From: Liolophura sinensis
Lineage: Eukaryota > Mollusca > Polyplacophora > Chitonida > Chitonidae
Direction: 5' to 3'
NCBI RefSeq assembly: GCF_032854445.1
Contig: NC_088295.1
Span: 73,188,028 to 73,252,027 of the forward strand
Length of the DNA: 64,000 nucleotides
Shown here: positions 1 through 10,905 of the stretch, one piece after another
How positions within the stretch are numbered: the stretch's first letter is position 1
How the letters are laid out: each line of letters begins with the position of its first letter
Translations under genes and position numbers: made by a program
Notes under the pieces: model-generated
Databases searched by the model: none
The model's input: the letters and a program-made list of their open reading frames with translations, nothing else
What the model was told of the DNA's origin: nothing

Positions 1-954
1 TTTTCCGTTTCCAGTAGCCGGAAGCAGATCACAATCATATTTCCGCTGACCAGAAATTTAACATAAACACTGCACCGAGTTTCCCGTGTTCACAGAAACC
101 TGTCAGACTTGGGTGTTACGCTTCCAATATTTCCACTTTTTCTTAAAACGTCTGATCCTCGGAAATCTGATAATTTCACTCAGTATCTACTTTTAGCTAA
201 AAGAGAGCATTGTTCACATGTTCACATTCCAATATATCGTGTAAGCCAGTTTTGTACAAAATATGTTTTCAAACGCCCAGAATTCCCAGTTATACAGGAA
301 AATAGGTTGTAGCATTTGCTTAAATAATTTTAGTTGGATATCTGATGAGGAATTCAATCTGTGTATTTTTTATAAAGAGACAGAAATAGTGCATCAATAG
401 TTGGCATCAGATCCTGTTTACCGGCCGCAGTATATTTGAAAAAGTATTTCATCAATAATTCTAAATAAAAATATTCGTCTACAATCTTGATTTCGTTTCC
501 ATTAAAATAAAAAAAAAGATATTCTATAAAATATAAAATCGATTTACGGTTGAACCCGACTTGTATTGTATTCATTCATCGTAAGAATCCACTTACATTT
601 AGCGCTCAAATGAGTTGGGCTTCAAAGAAAAAGTGTTCAATTAAAGAGACACAGTTTTATGCCTTACGCCTTTGAGGTTAGGTCTCTCAGTAACAGTCTT
701 GTGCTGGCGAATAATCATATGTTACGTCGTCCAGATTTCCAATCATGGTGCAAACTGAACTCATTCAAGTCTTGCGGACCGATATTTAAACACATGACTG
801 CCTTCCAACAGACAGAAGGGTGATGACAAGCCGGGTGTTTGGTCAGACCTAAGCGTTTCGCCGCTGATCATTGACTGATTTGTGTTTTCAAGCAGTACTC
901 AAGAATGTTTACTTGTATTTATGTATTTCATTGGTGTTATATGTTATATATTAT
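1..954. other. No recognisable feature
   Basis: AT-rich sequence with only short chance frames; I see no exon with splice sites, RNA gene or full repeat. 1206-1938 is likewise empty. Confidence 0.5.
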
Positions 955-1205
955 AGTGGTGAAAACCCACGACCATCAGCAGGTTACTGCCCATTTACGG
1001 CCGGAGAGGAGCCAGCATGAGGTGGACATGAACTCACAGCGACTGCATTGACGAGAGGCTCTTGGGTCATTTCCCCGCGCCGTCACGCTAACTACCCCGG
1101 CCACGGAGGCACTTTCTACTTATATGACGGCAGTCAAGTATATGAGAGTTGGAAACCTTGACAGAGAGCTCGGGGGAAAACCCACGACCACGCGAGGAAA
1201 CCTGA
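955..1205 (-). mobile_element. SINE family 1 pieces, two adjoining fragments
   Basis: 955-1113 is the reverse complement of the SINE head and middle (the GTGGCCGAG head is visible as CCCCGGCCACGGAGGC). 1114-1205 is a second fragment in the same orientation carrying the body around CCCACGACCA. Both lack the AAATAAATAAA tail, so they are truncated or rearranged. Confidence 0.6.
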
Positions 1206-2400
1206 GTGACTGAAGTAAACGAATTGCCTTGAGTGCACAGTTCATAAGCATTGTTACAGTGGAAATAAGCTGTAGGCTACATCCGCTTGGACGTCTACAT
1301 ACTAGAAAAAGAGCTATACTGTGTCGTTTAATTAGCTGATATCCAATTACAGTCTTGGGTAATTAAGCCCAATCGAATGACTTTGAACGTCACGCGGCAA
1401 CGCGGCTCCGTGGTAAGTATGACTTCAGTGTTTTGGTTGAGTGCAGTTGTCCACAGTAACGTTAAAAAGCACCTTTGCATTGCACTGTATAAGATTACCT
1501 GTACCCACGAAGAATAGTTTTTATTTCCACCTTTTGGGCAACATAATATTCTTTACAGTAGTCATAGTCAAGCCATTTCTAGTATAGCAGAGATCTACAA
1601 AAACATATGTACAGGAACTTGATGTATGCCGTTGGAATATTGCGCTTAAACAAGAACTGTTTGTGGATTGTAAAAGAGCAAAATAATACTATCGTCTAAA
1701 TGGCCAGTATACACTATCTGTCAACACAATATTCCTCAGCATTTCAATTTGTTTATTCAATCTCATTACAAATTTTTTTTTGTAGGAATTCCGAATGTAG
1801 ATCCTTTAAAGTCCTCTGGCAATCGTCATCAAATTTAAAATTTTGTTTCTTTAAAAAGATCAAACAAGCGCAGCTCGAACACTCTTTCAGCATTTTCTGC
1901 ATCTCAAGCTTTTTGACGCACTGTCGCGTTATTTTATTTTAAGGAAAAGACCTCTGAAAATCGAAGTAGGTATTACTACATAGACCACTTCAAACTATGC
2001 ACAAATAAACTTTCATTTACTTTTTTTTTAGATTTTTTGTGAAAAGAGTGAAAGGCGCTCAACATTCAATCCTGAAGTGGGCTTCATAAACCATACTATC
2101 AGAAGTTGGGAACTCTGACGTCACACGAAGTTTATCTTATCTCACTGTAATCACGACATTGAATGTTGGAATAACTCTTTTTACGCATGAGTAAAACATT
2201 ATGAAAATAATGTTAACAAACATTACTTCCTTCTGGTGAACATCAGGAAAAAATGTTGATGTGATAGATACCGCCAGTATGGCTCATAAAACCCACCATA
2301 ATGTTTAAATATTTGAATGCCTTTCAACAATCGACGGACGTGTTTTGACCCAGCTCTGTCACGGGCCACACGGACAGCTACCCAGCCCTTGCCATGTGAA

Positions 2401-2446
2401 GTTAAATTTTTATATACATGCGTACGCATGTATATGAAAATTTAAC
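2401..2446. repeat. 46-bp near-perfect palindrome
   Basis: Arms meet at ATACATGCGTACGCATGTAT. The outer part is AT-rich with a single mismatched pair. It lies in the 5' untranslated part of the LINE. Confidence 0.85.
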
Positions 2447-2750
2447 TATGCAAATATGTTGCTGACTGTATAACTGCTTAGCTTAATATTTCTTCCTTTT
2501 TCTTCTTCTTCTCTTCCTCTTGTTGATTTTGGAGGTAAATTTAATTAAATTTAGGTCAAACAAACAATCAATTGTTAGAGTAGGCTAGGCTTAGGAAATC
2601 TTGTAAAGTGCACACTGAGGCCAGGGCTTCTGTTGTCTTGTCCTTTGTTCCGAGGACCCCCGGGGGTGGAGTATCCCAATAACTGTCATTGTACTAACTT
2701 CACTTGTCGATGCACGTTTATTGCGATTAACCCAATTATGAAAGAGGTAG

Positions 2751-3983
2751 GCATGGACATATTTCAAACTCAAACTTCTGTTGCCGGAAGTAAACGAAAC
2801 CGGTCTCCCGAAGATAATGCTCGCGAAAATGATACTCGAGGTAAAAAGCCAAAAGAGAAAACTGTCAGCCAGGACTGTATAAATAGCAGCCTGGATGTTA
2901 TAATGCCGGCTGTTGGTAATGTCCCTATCGCGGCTTTCAGTCCTATAAAGTTAGGAGTTGAATTACAAAAGGCAGTGGGTAATGTAAAGTCGGATAGAAA
3001 AATGCCGTCGGGGGATTTGATTGTGACATGTATTTCTTCAGGACAATGTAGCAAACTGCTGAGACTAAACAGTATCATGGGTAGAGATATAACCTGCACT
3101 GTAAAAAACAAGTCTTTGCTAAAGGGTGTTATATACGGCAATTGGGACGATATATCTCCGACATCTTAGATGTCCTGAAATCCGAGAAACGTTGTAAAGT
3201 TGAAAGGCTAACGACCGGAAAGAATAAGTCTCCTAGCAACGTAATGATACTACATTTTGACCGTAAATCACTTCCAGAAGAAGTAAAATTGGGCTATTAG
3301 GTATTTCCAACAGACAGTTTATTCCTGCTGTGATCCGTTGCTACAAATGCCAGAGAATATGGCATATATCAGTGCGTTGTAAAGGGTCGGCCAGATGTCC
3401 TTGATGTGGTGGGGCGCATGAGTTTCCTAACTGCCCTAATTTAGAGTCCCCAAAATGTTGTAACTGTGGAGGAGTACATAGTGCTGCATACCAAGGGTGT
3501 CCAGCCTATAAAGAGGCAAGCAAAGCGCAGTTCATAAAAGCAACTGAAAGTGCACTGCACTGAAAACTGTCCGTGGCAATCCAGTCAATCAAGTTCGAGC
3601 TACCCTCCCCCACCAGAGGTCAACACCCAAAGCCCGTGCAATCAGTGGAATTTCCCCTGGCCCAGAGCGAAATACAACCATAGTACACCATAATACACCT
3701 GTCGTGAATGAACCCCACCATCAATGTGACGCCCCAAATGTGTTCTGTTGAAACTCAGACAGAAAACAATGAGAGTGTACAAACCTATAGTCTTGCACCT
3801 GATGTACTCACGAACATAGTTGCTTTCTTCACCGAGATTTTGTTTCATTGTTGTAAAATACCTAAGAATTCTGACATAATCAAATATCTTGCGAAGTGTG
3901 CTGGGCGTCACCCTGGCACCGATATAATTGACTACGCTGAGTTAATGAATATATTAAAGTACAGAAAAAAAAGCTCGAAATAA
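2751..3983 (+). pseudogene. LINE ORF1 (gag-like, zinc knuckles), broken
   Basis: The first part reads MDIFQTQTSVAGSKRNRSPE and continues to LLKGVIYG near 3135, then changes frame. The knuckle region at 3330-3530 includes CYKCQRIWHISVRC (CX2CX4HX4C), a damaged second knuckle and CNCGGVHSAAYQGC. The tail at 3708-3983 has VETQTENNESVQTYS. This layout is that of the nucleic-acid-binding ORF1 of I/Jockey-type LINEs. There are several stops and frameshifts, so no product is expected. Confidence 0.7.
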
Positions 3984-4035
3984 TGGATTACAAGGTACGA
4001 ATTCAACATTTCTGTTTGTTCTTCTTTGTATAATT

Positions 4036-6480
4036 ATGGGTTTCAATCTCCTTCATCAGAATATATAACCTTTATATTCACATGGTCAAGAACTTAAATT
4101 TTTTCTGTCATCGCTTGCAAATAGACCAGATATTGTCTGCTGACAGGAGACATTTTTAAAACCCCATCTAGACTTCACATACCCTGGCTATGGAATATTC
4201 CGTGCTGATAGAGTCAATCGTACTGGAGGGGGGTTGGTAACGTTTGTTAGAAGTTGTGCTACCTAATCTACAGTCAATTGAATGTCAGGGTTACAAAATT
4301 GCATTGTATGATGAACGTTTTGCGAACATTGTAAATCTTTACAATCCCTGCAATAAGATTGAACCACGTAACCTGAGCAAAGTAATTGAGTCATTGAACG
4401 AATCAGTAATACTATGCGGAGATTTTAACGCTCATAACGAATTATGGGAACGTGACAACACAGATATTAATGGGCGTACAGTTGCTGAGTTTATAGATGA
4501 AAATAATCTAGTTCTCTTAAATGATGGCTCTGGTACTAAGCTTGATATCCGTACTGGCAAAGTATCGGCACTTGATCTTACCATCTGTATTGCAGAGATA
4601 TGTCCTGACTTCGCTTGAAACGTTGACAATGTCTCTCCTTGCGGGAGCGATCATTATCCGATAATCATTAACTTTGGTTTGTTACCACATTACATCTCTG
4701 GGGTAGGCCTCCCTAAATGGAAATTGAAGAAGGCATATTGGTACAAATATCGAAAGGAATGTGAAACGAGCTTTTCTGAAACTACTTTTGACAATGATTT
4801 TGATACTTTTAATTCTAACGTTGTTGATGCCATCAACTTTGCAGGTGAGGAATCTATTCCTCAGTCGAAGCTTAGTCTAGGATAGACACCAGTCCCATGG
4901 TGGAACGAGAAATGCAGCTCAGCTATAAAGGACAGGAAACATACAAAGAATAGGGCATGTCGGACGCGCCTCTGTGAAGACATCATTGAATATAAACGTT
5001 GCACAGCGTGCTATTAAACAAACACAGAAGCCCATTGGGGTAATTGTTGCTCAAATCTCACCAATCGCGCTGGTCTTAAGACCGGGTGGTCCCAGGTGAA
5101 AGCAGTCAGCGGAAATCGTAAGCACTCAACTATTCACGTCATCATAAAGACCAACTGCACTGACGTCTTGTCTTTGTAAAGTCATGAAGACTGTCATTGA
5201 ACATCGAGAGAGCTTATGATGTGCTATGGAAACACGACCAGTTGATAAACATGAGAGACCTTTGTATTGATGGTAACTTATTTGGTTGGGTTTGTGTCTG
5301 ACCGGCTAATTCAGGTACGTATTGGCAAAACCTATTCCCACCCTTTTCTTGTTGAAAACGGGTGCCCCAAGGAAGCATAATATGGCCGACTCTCTTCAAC
5401 ATTGCCATACATGACCTCCCCGAAGTGTTGAATCCTCATTTAAGCCTTTCGCTATTTGCAGACGATAAATCCATGTGGTATCGTACAAGAAATCTTCTGC
5501 TTGCTAGAAAGTACATACAAGAAAGTTTTAATGCTATCTCAGCCTGGAGAAAAGCATGGGGGTTCAAGGTTTCAACAACTAAGACAGAAGCCGTAATTTT
5601 CACGAACACTACCTTCCATGTCGGTCTGTCAGAATGGTAGTGAGATTAAGATTGTACAAACATTCGTTATTTGGGTGTTATGTTTGACTATAAACTTACT
5701 TGGAATGCTCAAGTGAATGCCACTGGAGCAATATTCAGAAAGCTCTCAATCTGATGAGAGCTGTATCTGGGAAATGTTGGGGCGCTGACACTTATTGTTA
5801 ATGTACCGAGCGCTTATTCGTTCTGCCTGTGTTTCAGTTAAAGCTAAGCTTGACAGTATTCAATGTTCAGCGCTCCGTATTGCAACAGATACGCTTAAAA
5901 CAACTCGCTTAAATGCAATTTGAAGCAAAGTTGATGGCTTCACATGGGAACTCAGCAACTGACATTCTCAGACCATCCTATTATGATATTCTTTTTGATG
6001 GTACAAGCAGAAAAAGACAGCCCTTTAGTGTACGAGCGAAATGTATCTGCGACATAATGCAAATCGCCGGCATTCAAATCTGGTACAATTATATTCCTGC
6101 GTTTCCTCCATGGAAGTTACGTCTACCGAATATTTCACAAGGGTTAGACAGAGAAGTAAAAAAGTCTCATTTACATATTGAGGACTGGGCACATTTAAAC
6201 GAATTCTTATTTAAACAGATTTCATTTTACGGGTATTTGTGATCATTGCCAGTTTGAGGAAACAATTGAACATATGTTGTTCCGATGCCCACAATATACT
6301 CTCCAGAGACATTGCTATTATGCGGAACTACTCTGTGCTGGTATAACAGACCTCCACCCAGACAATGTTTTAAGGCCTTTAAGAAGGCTGGTACAGTCTT
6401 CGAAGCTAGAGTAAGGTTCCTGCTTCCATGTGCTAGAAGAAAATTTAGAGTATACTTTATTCTCATCTCTATGTTATAAT
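4036..6480 (+). pseudogene. LINE ORF2 (endonuclease-reverse transcriptase), broken
   Basis: It opens MGFNLLHQN and keeps an APE-type endonuclease core (VILCGDFNAHNELWERDN; then DINGRTVAEFI and ALDLTI) to 4618. Reverse transcriptase pieces follow: WWNEKCSSAIKDRKHTKNRA near 4900, a damaged DIERAYD motif near 5200, PQGSIIWPTLFNIAIHDLPE at 5365 and LSLFADDKSMW (catalytic motif C) near 5450. Near 5180 the sequence jumps from a CKVMKTVIE-like stretch to the motif-A region, so most of the fingers are missing. At about 6240 CDHCQFEETIEHMLFRCP gives the C-terminal Cys-His motif of such LINEs. Confidence 0.75.
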
Positions 6481-6691
6481 GCGTTAATGTGAACACTACT
6501 TGGTTTCAGCACTGATCGTGGCTTGCATCATTCATTTCAATGGAAGCGCCATTAAACTATCAACACTCTTAAGAAATCTAAAAAAAATAAATGAAAGCAT
6601 TTTCACGCTAGTTTTCAGTTGCCTCTATCTTGAACCTTGCTTCATATTTCAGCTTTCTTTTACTTTAAGAAGTACGTTCATATGCACAGAT

Positions 6692-6960
6692 TTATCGGAC
6701 AGTATCGTGCCTGTAATACTCTGTATCTAGCGAAGAAGTACATTCACATATCACAACATGTTTCTTGGTAAAATTTCGTTCTGTCTTACGTCTGTTTCTT
6801 CTCGGTCATGCGGTTAGTCCGTGCATGTTACTTACAGTGTGTTGATCAGAGTTACATAGAAAATATTTAGCAACCTATGCATCGGTCGATACACAGTCTA
6901 ATACAGTCTTTGCCTTGGGTATCGGACAGCATCGCGCCTGTGATACCTTGTGTCGAGCGA
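6692..6960. repeat. Spaced direct repeat, about 41 bp
   Basis: TATCGGACAGTATCGTGCCT at 6692 and TATCGGACAGCATCGCGCCT at about 6919, each running on to a CGAGCGA/CTAGCGA end. About 227 bp apart; origin unknown. Confidence 0.6.
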
Positions 6961-7903
6961 CCACTATAACGACATATCATTAAAAACATGTGAACGTAGT
7001 GATTAAATCAAATATACCTCGTCTGAGTTTTATACACTGCCGCCATCGGTGGCGACGATCATGCCGCCAAAACACATGCCAGGGAAGAGATGACCATACT
7101 TAGGACCAGGACTAGGCTTACTTATTATGATTCTTTCCCACGTATACGCTAAATAACACCCTTATGTGGAGATATGAAATTTGCAATCAATCTTCAAAGG
7201 GTTGTTTTGTTGGCTGTCTGATATTATGTCGACGCTTACTTGTTTACTATTTTTATGTTTAGGGGATTGCTGTTGCTTCTTCGTGTCACTGTTGCATAAA
7301 GGCGTTGCATCTTAAAGACGAAGCCTTTGTAAGCTGTTTCTAAACAAAAGATTCTTTGTACTAGAGTCTGGGTGTGTCTGAAGATCGAAACATACCTTAG
7401 TGACACAAAGACTCAGGGAGAACACGGCATCAATGTTTTCACACTATACATACAGATCTTTTAGTTCGACAGCGAGTATGGATTTACATGAAATATCTAC
7501 AGTTAAGTAGACAGTGTGGTATCAGCAGTTTCTAGGGTACCAACGAAACACACGGGAAACAGCTTTGTTCATATACAACAGTTGCTGCCGTCTTTTCTTG
7601 GTTTACCATTGACATGAAGAACGACAAACACTCTAGTGATTCCTCATTCCTCATCATCGTTGTCGATACTGGGGTTTCATAAGCAATTAGCTTATTACAC
7701 GCGTCACACAGTATCTCAATAATATGGAAGACTGTATGGAACATCTCGATATTATTTTTTGCGTATAAATGAGCAGCATTGTAGGTTCACAATGACAAAC
7801 TGAATCAGACAAATTGAGACAATGATCAGTTGGAACTTAAAGTTGTGGTCATGGATAATATCACTATTGTTCATTTGACCTCAAGTTTCGGGTCCTATGA
7901 TGG

Positions 7904-8040
7904 ATTTATTTATTGGATTGGCGTTGTTTTTTCGCCGTACTCAAGAATATTTCACTTATACGACGGTGGATAGCATTTTGATGGGAGGAAAGCCGACAGG
8001 AGCTCGACAGACCTTCCCACAAATTCCTCATTGGGTCCCT
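7904..8040 (-). mobile_element. SINE family 1, truncated
   Basis: Begins TTTATTTATTGGATTGGCG and continues CGTACTCAAGAATATTTCAC, the reverse complement of the family tail and 3' body. It fades before the tRNA-like head. Confidence 0.7.
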
Positions 8041-8160
8041 TGAACCTCATCCTTGGGATCGTATGACTTACAAATGATTCGGTAATTCTCTAGTTGATAT
8101 ATGTATATGGAGAGCCAGTACTGCTATTTAACCTTATGACAGCTCATTTTCAATATACAG

Positions 8161-8305
8161 GGGCCTGTTGTTCAAAAGTGTATTAAAAGTTAAACCAGGC
8201 TTAAATCTTAATACCAGTCTTGGCCTAATACAAAACTAATGACACATAACTGATTAAAGCTAATACCGGGCTTAACTGCTAATACAGTTTTGACCAGCTG
8301 GACCC
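8161..8305. mobile_element. Small MITE with degenerate inverted ends
   Basis: The left end GGGCCTGTTGTTCAAAAGTG is mirrored by the right end CAGTTTTGACCAGCTGGACCC, with further inner pairing (TTAAACCAGG against CCGGGCTTAA). It is 145 bp, non-coding, with no clear target duplication. Confidence 0.5.
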
Positions 8306-9201
8306 AGAAGAATTAGTTCTTCTCTCTCGACTTTTCGACGTACATATTGTCCAGTTGATCTAAACACATCCATATAGTCCATACAGATGTACTCACTCAG
8401 TCATGCATTAACTGGATATGTGAATATTGATTTACGAGAAAAAAGATTGTTGCACACCTTTAATTCATTTACATTAGGAATGTCGTCACTTACCTGGCAT
8501 ATTGCCGATGGTTAAATGTAATGTGATCACACTTGGTTTATTCTAATGTGACAAGCGTGACTGTCTACGGTATTATTTCCTTCCTTTGTGCCAAACAGAT
8601 GCCTGGTAAATATAGCGTTCGTGGGAGACGAAGTCATGCGTATAGCGGTATAGAGGTATGCTTGAATCAGCTCTCCAAATACAACATTTCAACCAGAATG
8701 ATTTATTACTGGCTTGTATAGCCCACTGTAACAAATTATATTGGTGATTGAGACAGGAAAGATCATTCGAGATTTTGCGTTGTCGAAATAACATTATGTT
8801 TATTATAATCAGAAGTGTCTAATGTTCTAGGGGCTCTTGAAGGGGTTTTGTCTCGCAGTCTCATATGATAGACAAAAAGAAGGCAGTTGTTTTACACGAT
8901 TATTCTATAAAAAACTCGTCCAATTAAGCCGCCCATACATCTGGGTCACGTCATTCAGGTATGCAGCGAATTCGTGCACAGAATGCAGTGCATTGTTCCA
9001 ACAGCGCATATCTCATCTGCATCAGAAAGGAAACACATTATATACCTCTGCAGACGTGTACTGTATTAAATACTCTTACTTAAAAAAGACTACATTTGTA
9101 TAAGTCTAAATTATTTATTTCAAGTGGCGGTTTACGCCTTTAGGTGGACATGTTTATAGATGGAACATAACGGATACAACCTTGTAAACAACAATACACT
9201 G

Positions 9202-9443
9202 CACTCAAAAAAATAATCTATGAATTTTAACAGAAGGCGTGTTGTCTGAGTTATGTTAGAATGTATTTTATTATTTTAACACAATGTTCTACAAAACAGT
9301 TTATCTGATAGAATCTTTATGTTAAATTAATAGAATATATGTGTTATATTAAACAGAATAATCTGTTGCAATAGCAGAATACATTCTAGCAACACTGCGA
9401 CAACAGACTTTCTGTTAAAATTAACAGATCAATTTTTTGAGTG
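9202..9443. mobile_element. MITE, TIR family CACTCAAAAA, copy 1
   Basis: 242 bp starting CACTCAAAAAAATAATCT and ending CAATTTTTTGAGTG, with about 35-bp inverted ends. The interior repeats ACAGAA and AACAGAATAATCTG. A second copy lies at 25058. No target duplication is clear. Confidence 0.65.
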
Positions 9444-10103
9444 TGCCCATTCTAAAACTGCTCTGAACGAGATCAATCGTGATTCGGATCTTGCGACAGA
9501 TGACTAATTTAACACGTGTAATACAGATAAATTTTGTACCCATGATGTTTACTATACGTCTAACTGGTCTTGTGACGTCACTTATGGTAGAATGTCAAAG
9601 TTTGCACACGTGAGCCACGCTTTCAGATGATTACAGAAATTTGTGGCCTTGGAACCTATAAACAACTCAGCCTTGGGCTGATCAATTTTATTAGTGCAAA
9701 ATAAAACACAAATACAAAACCATTTTACCACGATAGCTTATACATACAAAAGACATTAACATATTTACACGGATAGACAAATATAGAAATTCATGAATAT
9801 TCAAATGATATATATGAATATGTGAATATACATGTTTATAAACATGTGACTAAATGAGATAACATTATGCCAAGGCACAATCATACAGCGATATACACAG
9901 AAAGAATTGTCAAAATTCAACAAATGCAAACCAGTCATACATGCCCTAAAGTAACAATTGTTCTCAATACGCCAGATTTCATTCTGCTTAAGAGTTGGTC
10001 TCGTCGAAGCCAGTGGAGGTGTGAATATAATGAATAGTATATGCTCAGATGCATTCCTGGCATGTTCAGCTCCGCTTTTCTCCACGTATAAACCGGCCTT
10101 TGC

Positions 10104-10167
10104 CGTATATAGGTGAAAAATTCCTGAGTACGACGATAGATTTCTATTAGATATAAAAATAAATACA
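10104..10167 (+). mobile_element. SINE family 1 tail fragment
   Basis: Contains GTGAAAAATTCCTGAGTACG, a diverged form of the family tail, then AT-rich sequence. The upstream part is too diverged to delimit. It lies downstream of the tetraspanin A stop codon. Confidence 0.4.
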
Positions 10168-10905
10168 TCAAACATACCCCATATGGCATTAGTTATTATA
10201 TTATGAATTTATCCTTTCTTCATATACATGTACGTTTCATGTATGTGTTACGCACATATGGTAGCGATATTCTGAGAATATATGTGATACAACACATAGC
10301 ATGTATTTGACATATACAACTTATGAAAGACGCGTTAATAAAAGCTAGATGGAAACTGGTTGGATACGAACTCCCATGTACGCGTGGAGAGTAGAATATG
10401 AAAATAGCGCTGGGATTTTGACAATTCTCTACACACTTACTGTTTGCATTTTGCTAGTCTTCATTTACATAGATACTAAAGACTCCAAGAAAACAAGTTG
10501 CTTTACAACTATTATATCAAAACTCCAGTCTTAACTCGTGTTTTTCTTATGCACACTATACGTTCATGGAATTGAAACAGATCCAAAGAAGCTCTATCAA
10601 AAACAATCGAATGGCCTACTAGGCAATGGCATGCACTTTCAAAACCCCACGTTATGTTTTAACATATACATATAAGTGTAAGTTAAAATTAAATGTGGTT
10701 TTCCTCTGGCATCTGAGACATCTTTGGCTCCTTAACAATAATATAGGGTATCGAATTAACCCTTTGCAAATACAGCAGTAGACTTCAGCAGACATTGAGC
10801 TGCGTCATAATTGTTCAAATCACGTGACTCGTCCACTGCGGTCACAGCGTCATAATTCTACTAGCCACGTCCCATCAGGTCGTCTGTAAGCCAAAACCGT
10901 TCGCT

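Larger units (their letters stand above)
2330..6559 (+). mobile_element. Decayed non-LTR retrotransposon (LINE), I/Jockey/Nimb-like
   Basis: About 4.2 kb inserted in a MITE, with a possible 6-bp target duplication TCAACA. In order it carries a gag-like ORF1 with zinc knuckles, an endonuclease, a reverse transcriptase with an LFADD box, and a Cys-His motif near the 3' end. Both ORFs are broken many times and the N-terminal half of the reverse transcriptase is largely deleted, so it is a dead, fairly old copy. I see no A-rich tail. The clade is inferred from ORF1 knuckle spacing and the EN-RT order. Confidence 0.75.
1939..6668. mobile_element. MITE-like element with TTAA ends, copy 1, split by a LINE
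   Basis: The halves 1939-2329 and 6560-6668 align by eye with the continuous element at 26131-26829. Its ends are TTAAGGAAAAG and CTTTTACTTTAA, short terminal inverted repeats ending in TTAA, the target used by piggyBac-type transposons. It has no coding capacity. The halves are separated by 4.23 kb of non-LTR retrotransposon sequence, with TCAACA at both junctions (2324-2329 and 6560-6565). Confidence 0.65.
6669..10905. other. Gene-free region downstream of tetraspanin A
   Basis: Holds a spaced direct repeat, two MITEs and SINE pieces (listed separately). 7000-7900, 8306-9200 and 9444-10100 show nothing I can name. The 3' UTR of tetraspanin A should begin at 10905 going left; its polyA site was not located. 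Confidence 0.5.
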
